Assembly (NCBI RefSeq): GCF_035916875.1
Contig: NZ_JAXUHN010000088.1
Span: 1 to 64,000 of the forward strand
DNA length: 64,000 bases
Source: Methylomicrobium sp035916875
GTDB lineage: Bacteria > Pseudomonadota > Gammaproteobacteria > Methylococcales > Methylomonadaceae
Direction of reading: 5' to 3'
The position numbers and the translations under genes were made by a program. This document shows positions 52,400 through 60,741 of this stretch, piece by piece. A model generated the notes under the pieces. That model had not been told where the DNA came from, searched no databases, and saw nothing but the letters and a program-made list of their open reading frames with translations. Positions within the stretch are counted from its first letter, which is position 1, and each line of letters begins with the position of its first letter.

Positions 52400-53178
52400 G
52401 CCTAAAAACTACATTAACCATTGTTGAGTCTCAAACTCAGGCGCATACAACGCTCAATCGCGCACGCCTGTTTTATACCGGAGCCGCACTTATTTTACTG
52501 CTCCTGATGCTGATCGGTTTCCAACAGTTTTTTCTGCACGGCAAGGCTTATCCAGGCCGTGAAATCGCACCGCAGATTCGGACCTTGATTATCCTGCATG
52601 GACTTACCATGTCTGCCTGGATTTTTCTCTTTTTGATCCAGCCTCTTTTGATTGTGAGTAGAAACCACCGCATTCACAGGATGCTCGGGAAAATCGGCGC
52701 GGCGCTTGCCGCCTGCATCTTCGTCCTGGGACTGCGGGCGGGAATTGAGGCGACGCGTATCGCCCCGCCCGATATGGTCATTTGGGGACTGACGCCCAAG
52801 CAGTTCATGGCCGTGCCGATCATCAGCATCGTGGTTTTCGTCGGTTTTGTGGCCGTAGGCGTGTGGAACAGGCGGCGACCGGAGGTGCATCGTCCGATGC
52901 TGCTACTGGCCACGCTAGCCGCGATGCCGGCCGCCATCAGCCGCATCGAATCCGTCAGCGCGCTTTATCGCGGCACGGTGTGGGAAACGTTCTTGGGTCC
53001 ACCTTTTGGGATGCTGGTCGTCGGCGCGTTGTTTCTTTTCATCAAGTGGCTGTTAACCCGGTCAGCGGATCGGTGGTATGCGACCGGATACGCCGTGCTT
53101 GCCCTTATCAGCGTGCTGATCATGCGGATAGCGAGGACCGATGTATGGGATCAGTTCGCGAGCTTTCTGCTCCGGTGA
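52396..53178 (+). CDS. Seven-TM membrane protein (DUF2306-like)
   Basis: 260 residues with seven predicted membrane helices. HGLTMSAWIFLFLIQPLLI, then NHRIHRMLGKIGAALAA, recalls DUF2306/YndM-like hydrophobic proteins with conserved His residues. No enzyme motif. The start overlaps the frameshifted DUF488 fragment, so it may use that gene's promoter. Confidence 0.65.
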   Translation: MSLKTTLTIVESQTQAHTTLNRARLFYTGAALILLLLMLIGFQQFFLHGKAYPGREIAPQIRTLIILHGLTMSAWIFLFLIQPLLIVSRNHRIHRMLGKIGAALAACIFVLGLRAGIEATRIAPPDMVIWGLTPKQFMAVPIISIVVFVGFVAVGVWNRRRPEVHRPMLLLATLAAMPAAISRIESVSALYRGTVWETFLGPPFGMLVVGALFLFIKWLLTRSADRWYATGYAVLALISVLIMRIARTDVWDQFASFLLR

Positions 53179-53647
53179 CAAACTCTGCCAGCAGCGCCTA
53201 TTGATTGATGGTCATGCGTCGTATCATTCCAATTCATTGACCCTCTTAGCATGCCGCCGACAATAAACTTCGCATCATAAATGTTCTCCAATTTTGAGTT
53301 TGGCCCCTGTGAGCCCAAAAACCGAAACGGATAGCCTGTATGCAGCGAGGCGTTGTTCGGCAAATGCGTGGATCCGTCCTGTGCTATCCTATTCCATCCA
53401 ATACCGGAACCTACAATGAAGCAGATTTTGTATAATGAGTCCTTTGATAAACATGAAAAGAGCACAAGCTTTGGCCCCGCCAGTCCCGTGGCTATTAGGT
53501 ATTTATACTGATTGCACTTCGTTGTGACTTATTAAACAATCTTATCTGGTCCAAAGCAACACTGTTTGACCACGCAAATTAGCAAGAGCCGACGGCTCAG
53601 CAAGCTGAAAATCCATACAAATAATTAATCTGAAGAGGCGAGTTATC
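53179..53647. other. Gene-poor gap before hpf
   Basis: No supported gene on either strand. A minus-strand frame from 53465 into the end of the membrane-protein gene has no family resemblance. A TATAAT at about 53432-53437 is isolated. Confidence 0.3.
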
Positions 53648-54004
53648 ATGCAAATTCCATTACAAATCATTTTCCGAGGAATTCCCCCATCCGAAGCCGT
53701 TGAAGCCAGAATTCGTGAAAAAGCGACCAAACTCGAAAGGTTTAACGAGCATATTATGAGTTGCAGAGTTGCTGTAGAATCCGAACATCACCATCATCAC
53801 CAAGGCAATTTGTACCACGTCAGGATCGACATCACCACGCCGGGCAAAGAAATCGTGATTAGCCGCGAGCACCATGACAACCAAGCACATGAAGACGCCT
53901 ATGTCGCAATTCGCGATGCCTTCAATGCGGCAACCCGGCAACTCGAAGATTATGTCCGCATACAACGCGGCGAGGTTAAATCGCGAGCGGTGCCGGAAGA
54001 TTAA
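53648..54004 (+). CDS. Ribosome hibernation factor (HPF/RaiA family)
   Basis: 118 residues of the short HPF/YfiA family: MQIPLQIIFRGIPPSEAVEA, IREKATKLERF, and HEDAYVAIRDAFNAATRQLE. Such proteins bind the 30S decoding site and inactivate ribosomes in stress. The HHHHH run at about residues 47-51 lies in a natural loop of the fold. It stands alone, not beside rpoN or ptsN. Confidence 0.85.
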   Translation: MQIPLQIIFRGIPPSEAVEARIREKATKLERFNEHIMSCRVAVESEHHHHHQGNLYHVRIDITTPGKEIVISREHHDNQAHEDAYVAIRDAFNAATRQLEDYVRIQRGEVKSRAVPED

Positions 54005-54533
54005 GAAGAAATACGCTTCTTAGTAAATCAGCGTATGTTTTATCGCTGGGGTTGGCCGCATTCGATCGCTTTCTTCTAAACTCGCGAAATCGTCGTCACT
54101 AAAATGAACGCGGTCTTTTATGTTTAAAGACCGATGCAGGTGAAAAGATGGAAACTTGAATGCGGTCGATGCCAGGATTGAGAATCGGCAAACATAATTA
54201 CCTTTGACAAGTGTCGTAGTGCGCCGCCAGATAATACATAACATCCGGCACGCATAACAGGCTTATATCGACGCCGCTTACCCCCAGTTTCATCAGCTAT
54301 CTCGTCTTCAGCATGTTTTATACATAAGTCTAAAAAAGCCAATATAATCAAAGCTGTTGCTAATTTAAAACGACATTGATATAAAGGGTTTTCGGACTTA
54401 TGTATAAAGGTATGCGTCTTTAGGCCTTGTGGGAAATGCTAAATATGTCGCCCGAATTAGAGGAATTTAAGCCTGGTATCCTATGCGTTGGAGCGCACTC
54501 TCTGCGCGAAGCGCTGGGGTTTTACTGAATACG
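54005..54533. other. Gap with a short MITE-like element, no gene
   Basis: No credible gene. The main structure is the inverted-repeat element at 54317-54408, listed separately. An in-frame ATG at 54483 is not the start of cmoM. Confidence 0.4.
54317..54408. repeat. 92-bp element with 14-bp perfect inverted ends
   Basis: TTTATACATAAGTC (54317-54330) is exactly inverted as GACTTATGTATAAA (54395-54408). Weaker similarity extends inward. The interior is AT-rich and non-coding. The size and structure suit a small MITE. No transposase with these ends is in the window. Confidence 0.6.
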
Positions 54534-55319
54534 ATGCAATTAAAACAGGATAAAAATTTCGACAAACTGCTCGAGAGATTCGAGAAAAAAGTCTATGAGA
54601 CCGCGAAGGGCGATTGGCGGCTCAAGTTGCTGAAGGAGGATCTGGACGCATTTTATCGATGCCCGGAGCCATTGACGGTTTGGGATGCCGGCTGCGGTTT
54701 CGCGCAAATCAGCGTGGGGCTGGCAGAAAAGGGGCATCGGCTGACGCTTTGCGACCTGTCCGAAAAAATGCTGACGCGTGCCGAGCAGCACTTCCAAAAT
54801 CGGGGCCTTGATGCCGAATTTCACCATCAGGCCGCGCAAATATTAGCCCCCCGGTTGCCCCAATTCGATCTGGTGTTATGTCACGCGGTATTGGAATGGC
54901 TGGCGGAGCCGGTAGCGACGCTGCAGATCATCGCGGGCCGGGTCAAACCGGGCGGCACGTTGTCGCTGCTGTTTTATAACCGTAACGCGATGGTTTATAC
55001 CAACGCACTGAAAGGCGGCTGGCGCTGGCGGCATCTGTTGAACGACAGCTATCTCGGCAGGGGCGACAAGCTGACGCCGCCCAATCCGCAATATCCGCAC
55101 GAAGTGATCGAGCATCTGGAGCGCCGGGGTTTTCAGATCACCGCTCATACCGGCATTCGCGTGTTTCATGACTATCTTGCCAGGGAAACGCTGAAACAAA
55201 GCGATCAGTCCGAACTGTTCGAGCTGGAATACCGTCATTGCCGAATGCCGACATACCGCGACATGGGACGCTATGTCCATCTTGTGGCGCAACAAGCAAA
55301 CACCCAATCAAATTTTTAA
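54534..55319 (+). CDS. cmoM: tRNA 5-carboxymethoxyuridine methyltransferase CmoM (SmtA)
   Basis: 261 residues from MQLKQDKNFDKLLERFEKKV, which matches the family N-terminus. The SAM-binding block is VWDAGCGFAQISVGLAEKGH, then CDLSEKML. The C-terminal CmoM region is HCRMPTYRDMGRYVHLVAQQ. It makes mcmo5U at the wobble position. A frame from 54483 is longer but has no family support. Confidence 0.9.
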   Translation: MQLKQDKNFDKLLERFEKKVYETAKGDWRLKLLKEDLDAFYRCPEPLTVWDAGCGFAQISVGLAEKGHRLTLCDLSEKMLTRAEQHFQNRGLDAEFHHQAAQILAPRLPQFDLVLCHAVLEWLAEPVATLQIIAGRVKPGGTLSLLFYNRNAMVYTNALKGGWRWRHLLNDSYLGRGDKLTPPNPQYPHEVIEHLERRGFQITAHTGIRVFHDYLARETLKQSDQSELFELEYRHCRMPTYRDMGRYVHLVAQQANTQSNF

Positions 55320-55442
55320 TCAGCGGAAAAACCGGTTCCTTCTCTCTCTGGAAGGGCCTAGAGCTTTTCACCGAATAGTATTCATCAATATTCTGTAAAA
55401 TACCCGCAGCTTAAACTGCCTACGGATATTTAGCCCATTTTT

Positions 55443-57035
55443 ATGAAAAGCCCCTCAGTACAATGCTTGAAGCCCTGGCTATTGCCGGTATTGTCCGGTT
55501 TTTTTATTGGAACCAGCTACATTCCGTTCCCGCCCTGGGCGTCGCTATTCGGTTTCGTGCCGTTGTGGCTGTTCTGGAACCAGCAGACTCGCCTTAAAAA
55601 TGTCTTGCTGGGCGGCCTTTTGACCTCTTTCGTCTTTACGATGATCGGCTTCAATTGGGTCACCTATCTGCTGCACGAATTCGCGCATCTGCCCTGGCCT
55701 TTGGCGGTCGTCGGCATGATCTTGTACGCCTTGCTCGCGCATTTGTTCGTGCCGATTGCGGGGATGCTCTGGTTTTGGGGCAGGAGCCGGTTTGCCTGGA
55801 GCGAATCTCTTTCCCTCGCCCTGATGACGATGATCACGGTGCTGTGCGAGGCTTACTCGCTGACATTGTTCGACTGGAATTTCGGTTATTCGTGGTATGG
55901 CGCGGGCGCGCCGATTTTTCATTTGGCCGAGGCGATCGGCTTCAAGGGACTCAGCGCGCTGACGCTGATCGCGAATCTGCCGCTGTATTGGGCCTGGGTG
56001 CAGCGCCGCCAGATTCGCGGCAAAATATTACTGGCGTCGGTCAGCACGGTGTTCGTGCTGCTGAATTTTGGCGGCTTGTGGCTGAAGAATCGCCTTCCTG
56101 AACCCGATGCATCGATCAATGCGTTGCTCGTGCAGGCCAGCATCGAAAATTCGGAAAAGCTGGCCGCCGAACTCGGTAAGGGCTTTCGCGAGGAAATTTT
56201 CAGACGCTACATGATGCTGACCGACCAGGGACTGGAGTCGCATAAAGACAAAAAGATCGATGTCGCTTTATGGCCCGAAACCGCGTTTCCGGCGATTCTC
56301 GGCCCGGAGTTCATGGCTCAGGACTATCCGTCCGCGTTGCGTGAATTTTTGCGGGAACGGCAACTGCCGCTGATTACCGGCGCTTACGGTTATGATCTGC
56401 AACAGCGGCTGCCGACCAATTCGCTGTTTATTCTGGACAAAAACGGCGAACTGTTACCGGCACATTACAGCAAGACGATTTTGCTTGCATTCGGCGAATA
56501 TATTCCGGGTGAGCAAACATTTCCGCAAATCCGGCAATGGTTGCCTGAAACCGGCCAATTTGCGCGCGGCAAGGGCCCCAGCGAGTTATTGACATGGAAC
56601 GGTTTCAAGATCGGCGCGCAAATCTGCTACGAAAGCCTGTTTCCCGGATTTTCGCGCGAACTTGCCAGCCGCGGCGCGGAGTTCATCGTAAACGCGACGA
56701 ACGATTCCTGGTATGGTTCTTGGCAGGAGCCCTATCAGCATATGTACATGACGTTGGCGCGCGGCGTCGAATTTAGGATTCCGGTACTGAGGGTCACCAA
56801 TACCGGCATTTCGACCGTCGCGCTGGCATCTGGTGAGATTCTCGAACGTTCGCCGATCTATCGTCCTTGGAGCGGCGTGTATGAAGTCCGCTACCGGAAA
56901 AATCCGCAGCCGACTTTTTATCAGCGCGGGTTTTGGCTGGTCCCAGCCCTGCTCTGGTTGTCCCTGGCTCTATTGCTAATCGCGGGTTTTACCCAACGCA
57001 GAAAGCCTGACTTACCGGAAATAGTGTCTAGATAA
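55443..57035 (+). CDS. lnt: Apolipoprotein N-acyltransferase Lnt
   Basis: 530 residues: membrane helices in the first 210 residues and last 30, with a periplasmic nitrilase-like domain between. The catalytic triad is seen as Glu in ALWPETAFP, Lys in HYSKTILLAFGEYIPGE, and Cys in GAQICYESLFPGF. It adds the third acyl chain to lipoproteins such as Pal. Its 3' end overlaps the 3' end of acyP, on the opposite strand, by eight bases. Confidence 0.95.
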   Translation: MKSPSVQCLKPWLLPVLSGFFIGTSYIPFPPWASLFGFVPLWLFWNQQTRLKNVLLGGLLTSFVFTMIGFNWVTYLLHEFAHLPWPLAVVGMILYALLAHLFVPIAGMLWFWGRSRFAWSESLSLALMTMITVLCEAYSLTLFDWNFGYSWYGAGAPIFHLAEAIGFKGLSALTLIANLPLYWAWVQRRQIRGKILLASVSTVFVLLNFGGLWLKNRLPEPDASINALLVQASIENSEKLAAELGKGFREEIFRRYMMLTDQGLESHKDKKIDVALWPETAFPAILGPEFMAQDYPSALREFLRERQLPLITGAYGYDLQQRLPTNSLFILDKNGELLPAHYSKTILLAFGEYIPGEQTFPQIRQWLPETGQFARGKGPSELLTWNGFKIGAQICYESLFPGFSRELASRGAEFIVNATNDSWYGSWQEPYQHMYMTLARGVEFRIPVLRVTNTGISTVALASGEILERSPIYRPWSGVYEVRYRKNPQPTFYQRGFWLVPALLWLSLALLLIAGFTQRRKPDLPEIVSR

Positions 57036-57297
57036 TGTCAAACGAAGTGAAATTGAATTCCGGCTCGAACTCGGTCACTTCAATGTTGTCCACGCGCGCG
57101 GTCACCGGCCCCTTCCTGCACCATCTGATGAATTTTTCGACCATCAGATGTTCGGCTTCGGCAAAAATTTCAACCCGGCCGTCCGGAAGATTTTGCACCG
57201 TGCCGTTGATTGCCAAATGCTTGGCCTTATTCTGAGTAAAAAGCCTGAAATAGACGCCCTGGACACGGCCGGACACCACGATTTTTACTCTGCGCAT
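57028..57297 (-). CDS. acyP: Acylphosphatase
   Basis: 89 residues from MRRVKIVVSGRVQGVYFRLF. The catalytic Arg is in VQGVYFR and the Asn in TVQNLPDGRVE. It hydrolyses carboxyl-phosphate bonds such as acetyl phosphate. Its start overlaps the rlmKL stop region by 13 bases, so it is coupled to rlmKL. A start six codons earlier is possible. Confidence 0.93.
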   Translation of the reverse strand: MRRVKIVVSGRVQGVYFRLFTQNKAKHLAINGTVQNLPDGRVEIFAEAEHLMVEKFIRWCRKGPVTARVDNIEVTEFEPEFNFTSFDII

Positions 57298-59495
57298 GTT
57301 TTTTGCATTCTCCAACAGTAATGGATTTTCGGATTGCGGGAAAAATCTTCCGGGATGGTCGCCGCGCTGATGTCTTCAATGAGCAAATCGGGCAACGCCT
57401 GATAATCCATTTTAAAGCGCCGGAAGTTGGTCGAAAAATATAATACGCCGTTTGGAGCCAAAAGGCTGGCGGCGTGGGTAATCAATTGTACATGGTCTTG
57501 CTGAATGTCGAAAACGTCTTCCATCCGTTTTGAATTCGAAAAGGTGGGCGGATCGAGAAAAATTAGATCGTATTGCCGGCAATAGGGTTGCGCAACTTCC
57601 TGAGCCAGCCATTCCAGGCAGTCGGACTGAACGAATTCATGCGCGCCGGCGAGATCATTCAGCGCCAGGTTCCGCTTCGCCCAATTGACATAGGTATGCG
57701 ACATGTCGACCGTGGTCGAGGCAATAGCCCCGCCCTTCGCCGCATGCACGGTCGCGCTGCCGGTATAGGCGAACAGATTCAAAAAGCGCTTGCCTTTCGC
57801 TTCTTTTTGAATCCTGAGGCGGATCGGTCGGTGATCGAGAAACAGCCCGGTATCAAGATAATCCTCGAAATTGATCCAAAACTTGCAGCCGCCTTCCTCG
57901 ACGACATGAAAACGGCCGGCTTCTCCGTGTTTTTCATATTGCTCGGTATTTTTTTGCTTGCGGCGGATTTTCAGGAACACGTTTTCCTTAGGGATTCGGA
58001 GCACCTTCGGGATCTCCGCCAGCACACCGGCCAGCCGGCGGTCGGCCTTGAACGGATCGACGCTCTTTGGTGGCTCGTATTCCTGCACGTTGACCCAGGT
58101 TTCCTCGCCCTGATAGATGTCGACCGCGACCGCGAATTCGGGCAGATCCGCATCATAGACGCGGTAGCAGGTAATCCGGTTTTGCTTCGCCCATTTCGCG
58201 AGTTTTTTCAGATTCTTTTGCAGACGGTTCGCAAACATTTCGGCGCCGGCCGTCTCCTCGGTTGGCTGCTGGCTGCCTTCGACCGCGCGGCTGATGCGTT
58301 CCTCCGGCGTCCTCGCCTTCGGAATGAAAAACGCTTCCGGCTCGATGTTCATGCGCAGCAGTTTGCATTCGAGCGCGCCATTATACAGCGTCACCGGTTT
58401 TTGCGAACGAATGCCGAGGCGGAAGCCGAGCTCCGGGTCGCTGATGATCAGCGCGGCCTTCCAGCCGGTAAAACGGGTTTTCAAAATCTCGCCGAAGCGT
58501 TGATAAAGATCGGCGGTTTCCTGCGAATCGCCGAGCCGTTCGCCATAGGGCGGATTGCAGATCACCAGACCCGGCGGCCAGCTTGCAGCTGGCTCGGCAT
58601 CGGCAATGTCGCGGCGTTCGACATGAATTTTATGTTGCAGGCCGGCATTCGCGATGTGCGTCAATGCCGCATTGACCGACTGGCGGTCGCGGTCGAAACC
58701 CGCGATCACCGGAATCTTGTCAATGCCGGCCAGTTTCCGCTGGCGGGCGTCCTCGCGAATCGTCCGCCAAACCTCCGCATCATGCTTTTTCCAGCCGAGA
58801 AAACCGTAATAATCCCTGAGCAGACCGGGCGCGAAATCGCCCGCGATCATCGCGGCCTCGGTCAATAGCGTGCCGGAGCCGCACATCGGATCGATCAGCG
58901 AGCCGCCGACTTTGGCGATGTCCGGCCAGCCGCTTTTCAGCAGCATCGCGGCCGCCAGGTTTTCCTTGATCGGCGCCTGAATCGTGATGTCGCGGTAACC
59001 ACGGCGGTGCAGGCTTTCGCCGGATAGATCGAGGCTCAATTGCGCTGTCAGCCCCTGCAAATGCACATTGATGCGGATGTCGGGCCGCTCGGTCGCAATA
59101 TTCGGGCGCTTCTGAAACTTCGCGCGCATCTGATCGACGATCGCATCCTTGACCTTCAACGCGCCGAAGTGCGAATGCGTGATCACCTCCGAGTTCTTCG
59201 CGCTGAACGACACCGCAAAGCTATCTTCCGGCCCCATATGCTCGAACCAGTTGATCCTTTTGACGCCATAATAAAGATCATCCTGGGTTTTGACGTCGAA
59301 GGTGCTCAATAGCAGCAGCACACGGTTCGCGGTTCTGGACCACAGGCAGGCGCGGTAAGCTGCCGCCAGATCACCTTCGAAGGCGGCGCCGGCCAACGCC
59401 GGTTTGATATTGAGCCCGCCAAGCTGTTTCAATTCTTCGCAAAGAACGGCTTCCATCGCCTTCGGTGTCGTGGCGAAAAACTGGTAATGGGGCAT
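57285..59495 (-). CDS. rlmKL: 23S rRNA bifunctional methyltransferase RlmKL
   Basis: 736 residues. N-terminal THUMP domain (EAVLCEELKQLGGLNIKPAL), then RlmL (DPMCGSGTLLTEAAMIAGDF, VICNPPYGERLGD; m2G2445), then RlmK (FLNLFAYTGSATVHAAKGGA, LIFLDPPTFSNSKRM; m7G2069). This is the full fused form. The reverse strand is open for 431 codons but is a shadow. Confidence 0.96.
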   Translation of the reverse strand: MPHYQFFATTPKAMEAVLCEELKQLGGLNIKPALAGAAFEGDLAAAYRACLWSRTANRVLLLLSTFDVKTQDDLYYGVKRINWFEHMGPEDSFAVSFSAKNSEVITHSHFGALKVKDAIVDQMRAKFQKRPNIATERPDIRINVHLQGLTAQLSLDLSGESLHRRGYRDITIQAPIKENLAAAMLLKSGWPDIAKVGGSLIDPMCGSGTLLTEAAMIAGDFAPGLLRDYYGFLGWKKHDAEVWRTIREDARQRKLAGIDKIPVIAGFDRDRQSVNAALTHIANAGLQHKIHVERRDIADAEPAASWPPGLVICNPPYGERLGDSQETADLYQRFGEILKTRFTGWKAALIISDPELGFRLGIRSQKPVTLYNGALECKLLRMNIEPEAFFIPKARTPEERISRAVEGSQQPTEETAGAEMFANRLQKNLKKLAKWAKQNRITCYRVYDADLPEFAVAVDIYQGEETWVNVQEYEPPKSVDPFKADRRLAGVLAEIPKVLRIPKENVFLKIRRKQKNTEQYEKHGEAGRFHVVEEGGCKFWINFEDYLDTGLFLDHRPIRLRIQKEAKGKRFLNLFAYTGSATVHAAKGGAIASTTVDMSHTYVNWAKRNLALNDLAGAHEFVQSDCLEWLAQEVAQPYCRQYDLIFLDPPTFSNSKRMEDVFDIQQDHVQLITHAASLLAPNGVLYFSTNFRRFKMDYQALPDLLIEDISAATIPEDFSRNPKIHYCWRMQKTCAE

Positions 59496-59542
59496 TTTTA
59501 AAAGATTGGGGATGTAAGGATAAATAGCGTATTTTACGCCGG

Positions 59543-59640
59543 ATAGGCCGGGTTAGCATAGCTACTTGTTCCAGCGGCTATGCTAGCGGAAACCTGAGGG
59601 AGAGTGCTGGGTCAGGCAGCGCTAACCCACGCAACGAATC
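59543..59640. repeat. REP-like hairpin cluster downstream of the FKBP
   Basis: Contains AGCATAGC/GCTATGCT stem arms around 59555-59585, and outer GGGTTAGC with GCGCTAACCC near 59551 and 59620. It lies between rlmKL and the FKBP gene, both on the minus strand. Confidence 0.45.
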
Positions 59641-59648
59641 TTACAAAC

Positions 59649-60128
59649 TTATTGAATTTTGATCAGCTCGACATCGAAAATCAGCGCCTCGTTCGGACCG
59701 ATCGGTCCCGCGCCGCGCTCGCCGTAAGCCAGCTCGGATGGAATATAAAGACGGTATTTAGCGCCTTCAGTCATCAATTGTACGCCTTCGGTCCAACCGG
59801 GAATGACGCCATTCAAAGGAAAAGTAATCGGCTCGCCACGGCTGTAAGAACTATCGAACTCCTTGCCATCGATCGTCGTACCTTTGTAATGCACGGTCAC
59901 ATTATCAGTTGCCGAAGGCGAGACCGTGCCGGTGCCCTTCGTCAATACTTCATACTGCAAACCGCTTTTGGTCGTTACGATATTGGGTTTTTTACCATTC
60001 TGAGCCAAAAAAGCGGCACTTTCGGCCTTTGTTTCCGCCGGCGTGGTTGCATTGGCCAAGGAAACAATCGTTAAACCGACAACAACCACAGTCACAAATG
60101 AAATGATTTGAGTTTGAAGTTTACCCAC
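59649..60128 (-). CDS. FKBP-type peptidyl-prolyl isomerase, periplasmic
   Basis: 159 residues from a GTG with a GGAG site six bases upstream. Signal peptide (FVTVVVVGLTIVSLANA), then the FKBP domain with VTVHYKGTTIDGKEFDSSY, PLNGVIPGWTEGVQLM, and YIPSELAYGERG. It helps fold envelope proteins. It lacks the N-terminal dimer domain of FkpA. An upstream ATG at 60218 gives an implausible N-terminus. Confidence 0.9.
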   Translation of the reverse strand: MGKLQTQIISFVTVVVVGLTIVSLANATTPAETKAESAAFLAQNGKKPNIVTTKSGLQYEVLTKGTGTVSPSATDNVTVHYKGTTIDGKEFDSSYSRGEPITFPLNGVIPGWTEGVQLMTEGAKYRLYIPSELAYGERGAGPIGPNEALIFDVELIKIQ

Positions 60129-60309
60129 GGTATCTCCATTTAAATTATTATTGGAAACTATAGTGTAACAAAAAAAAGACGCTGTGAATCGCTCGCGCCC
60201 CCATTGCGGCTGCGGCAATTTGTCCCACCCCTCGCAAGTTATCTCGATTCCTTCGCCGCTTTAAGCTTCTGGTAAAATAGCCTTATCCAAACCCTGCCAT
60301 CTTCCGTAT

Positions 60310-60663
60310 ATGTCGATTCCCATTGTCACGACCATCAGCCTGCTCTTGTGCAGCAATGTTTTTATGACCTTCGCCTGGTACGCGCATCTGAAGAATCTCG
60401 GCAACAAGCCCTGGATCATCGCCGCGCTGCTCAGCTGGGGGATTGCATTGTTCGAGTACCTGCTGCAAGTGCCAGCCAACAGAATCGGCTTCACGCAGTT
60501 GTCGCTCGGCCAGTTAAAGATCATTCAAGAAGTCGTAACCTTGTCGGTCTTCGTGCCCTTTTCGCTGCTCTACATGAAGGAACCCTTGAAACTGGATTAT
60601 CTCTGGGCCGGGCTCTGTCTGCTCGGAGCCGTGTATTTCATGTTTCGGGGCAACCCTCCCTAA
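60310..60663 (+). CDS. DMT-like DUF486 membrane protein
   Basis: 117 residues with four membrane helices. The DUF486 motif FMTFAWYAHLKNLGNKPW near residues 18-35 and YLWAGLCLLGAVYFMF at the end are clear. The family is drug/metabolite-transporter-like with no proven substrate. It faces the copper oxidase convergently. Confidence 0.88.
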   Translation: MSIPIVTTISLLLCSNVFMTFAWYAHLKNLGNKPWIIAALLSWGIALFEYLLQVPANRIGFTQLSLGQLKIIQEVVTLSVFVPFSLLYMKEPLKLDYLWAGLCLLGAVYFMFRGNPP

Positions 60664-60741
60664 CGAGCCATCGCCGCGATGTCTCGTTCCTCTTCGGAAG
60701 GGTCAGGCCGAGAAAAACACGGCCCGACCCGCAAAGCCGGA

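Noticed and set aside
53780..53800. His-run in the HPF protein resembling a purification tag
   Set aside because: It is internal, lies in a loop of the conserved fold and has natural flanking sequence.
54124..54351. 75-codon minus-strand frame before cmoM
   Set aside because: It spans part of the inverted-repeat element and has no ribosome site or recognisable domain.
57573..58868. 431-codon plus-strand frame inside rlmKL
   Set aside because: Shadow of a well-supported gene on the other strand.
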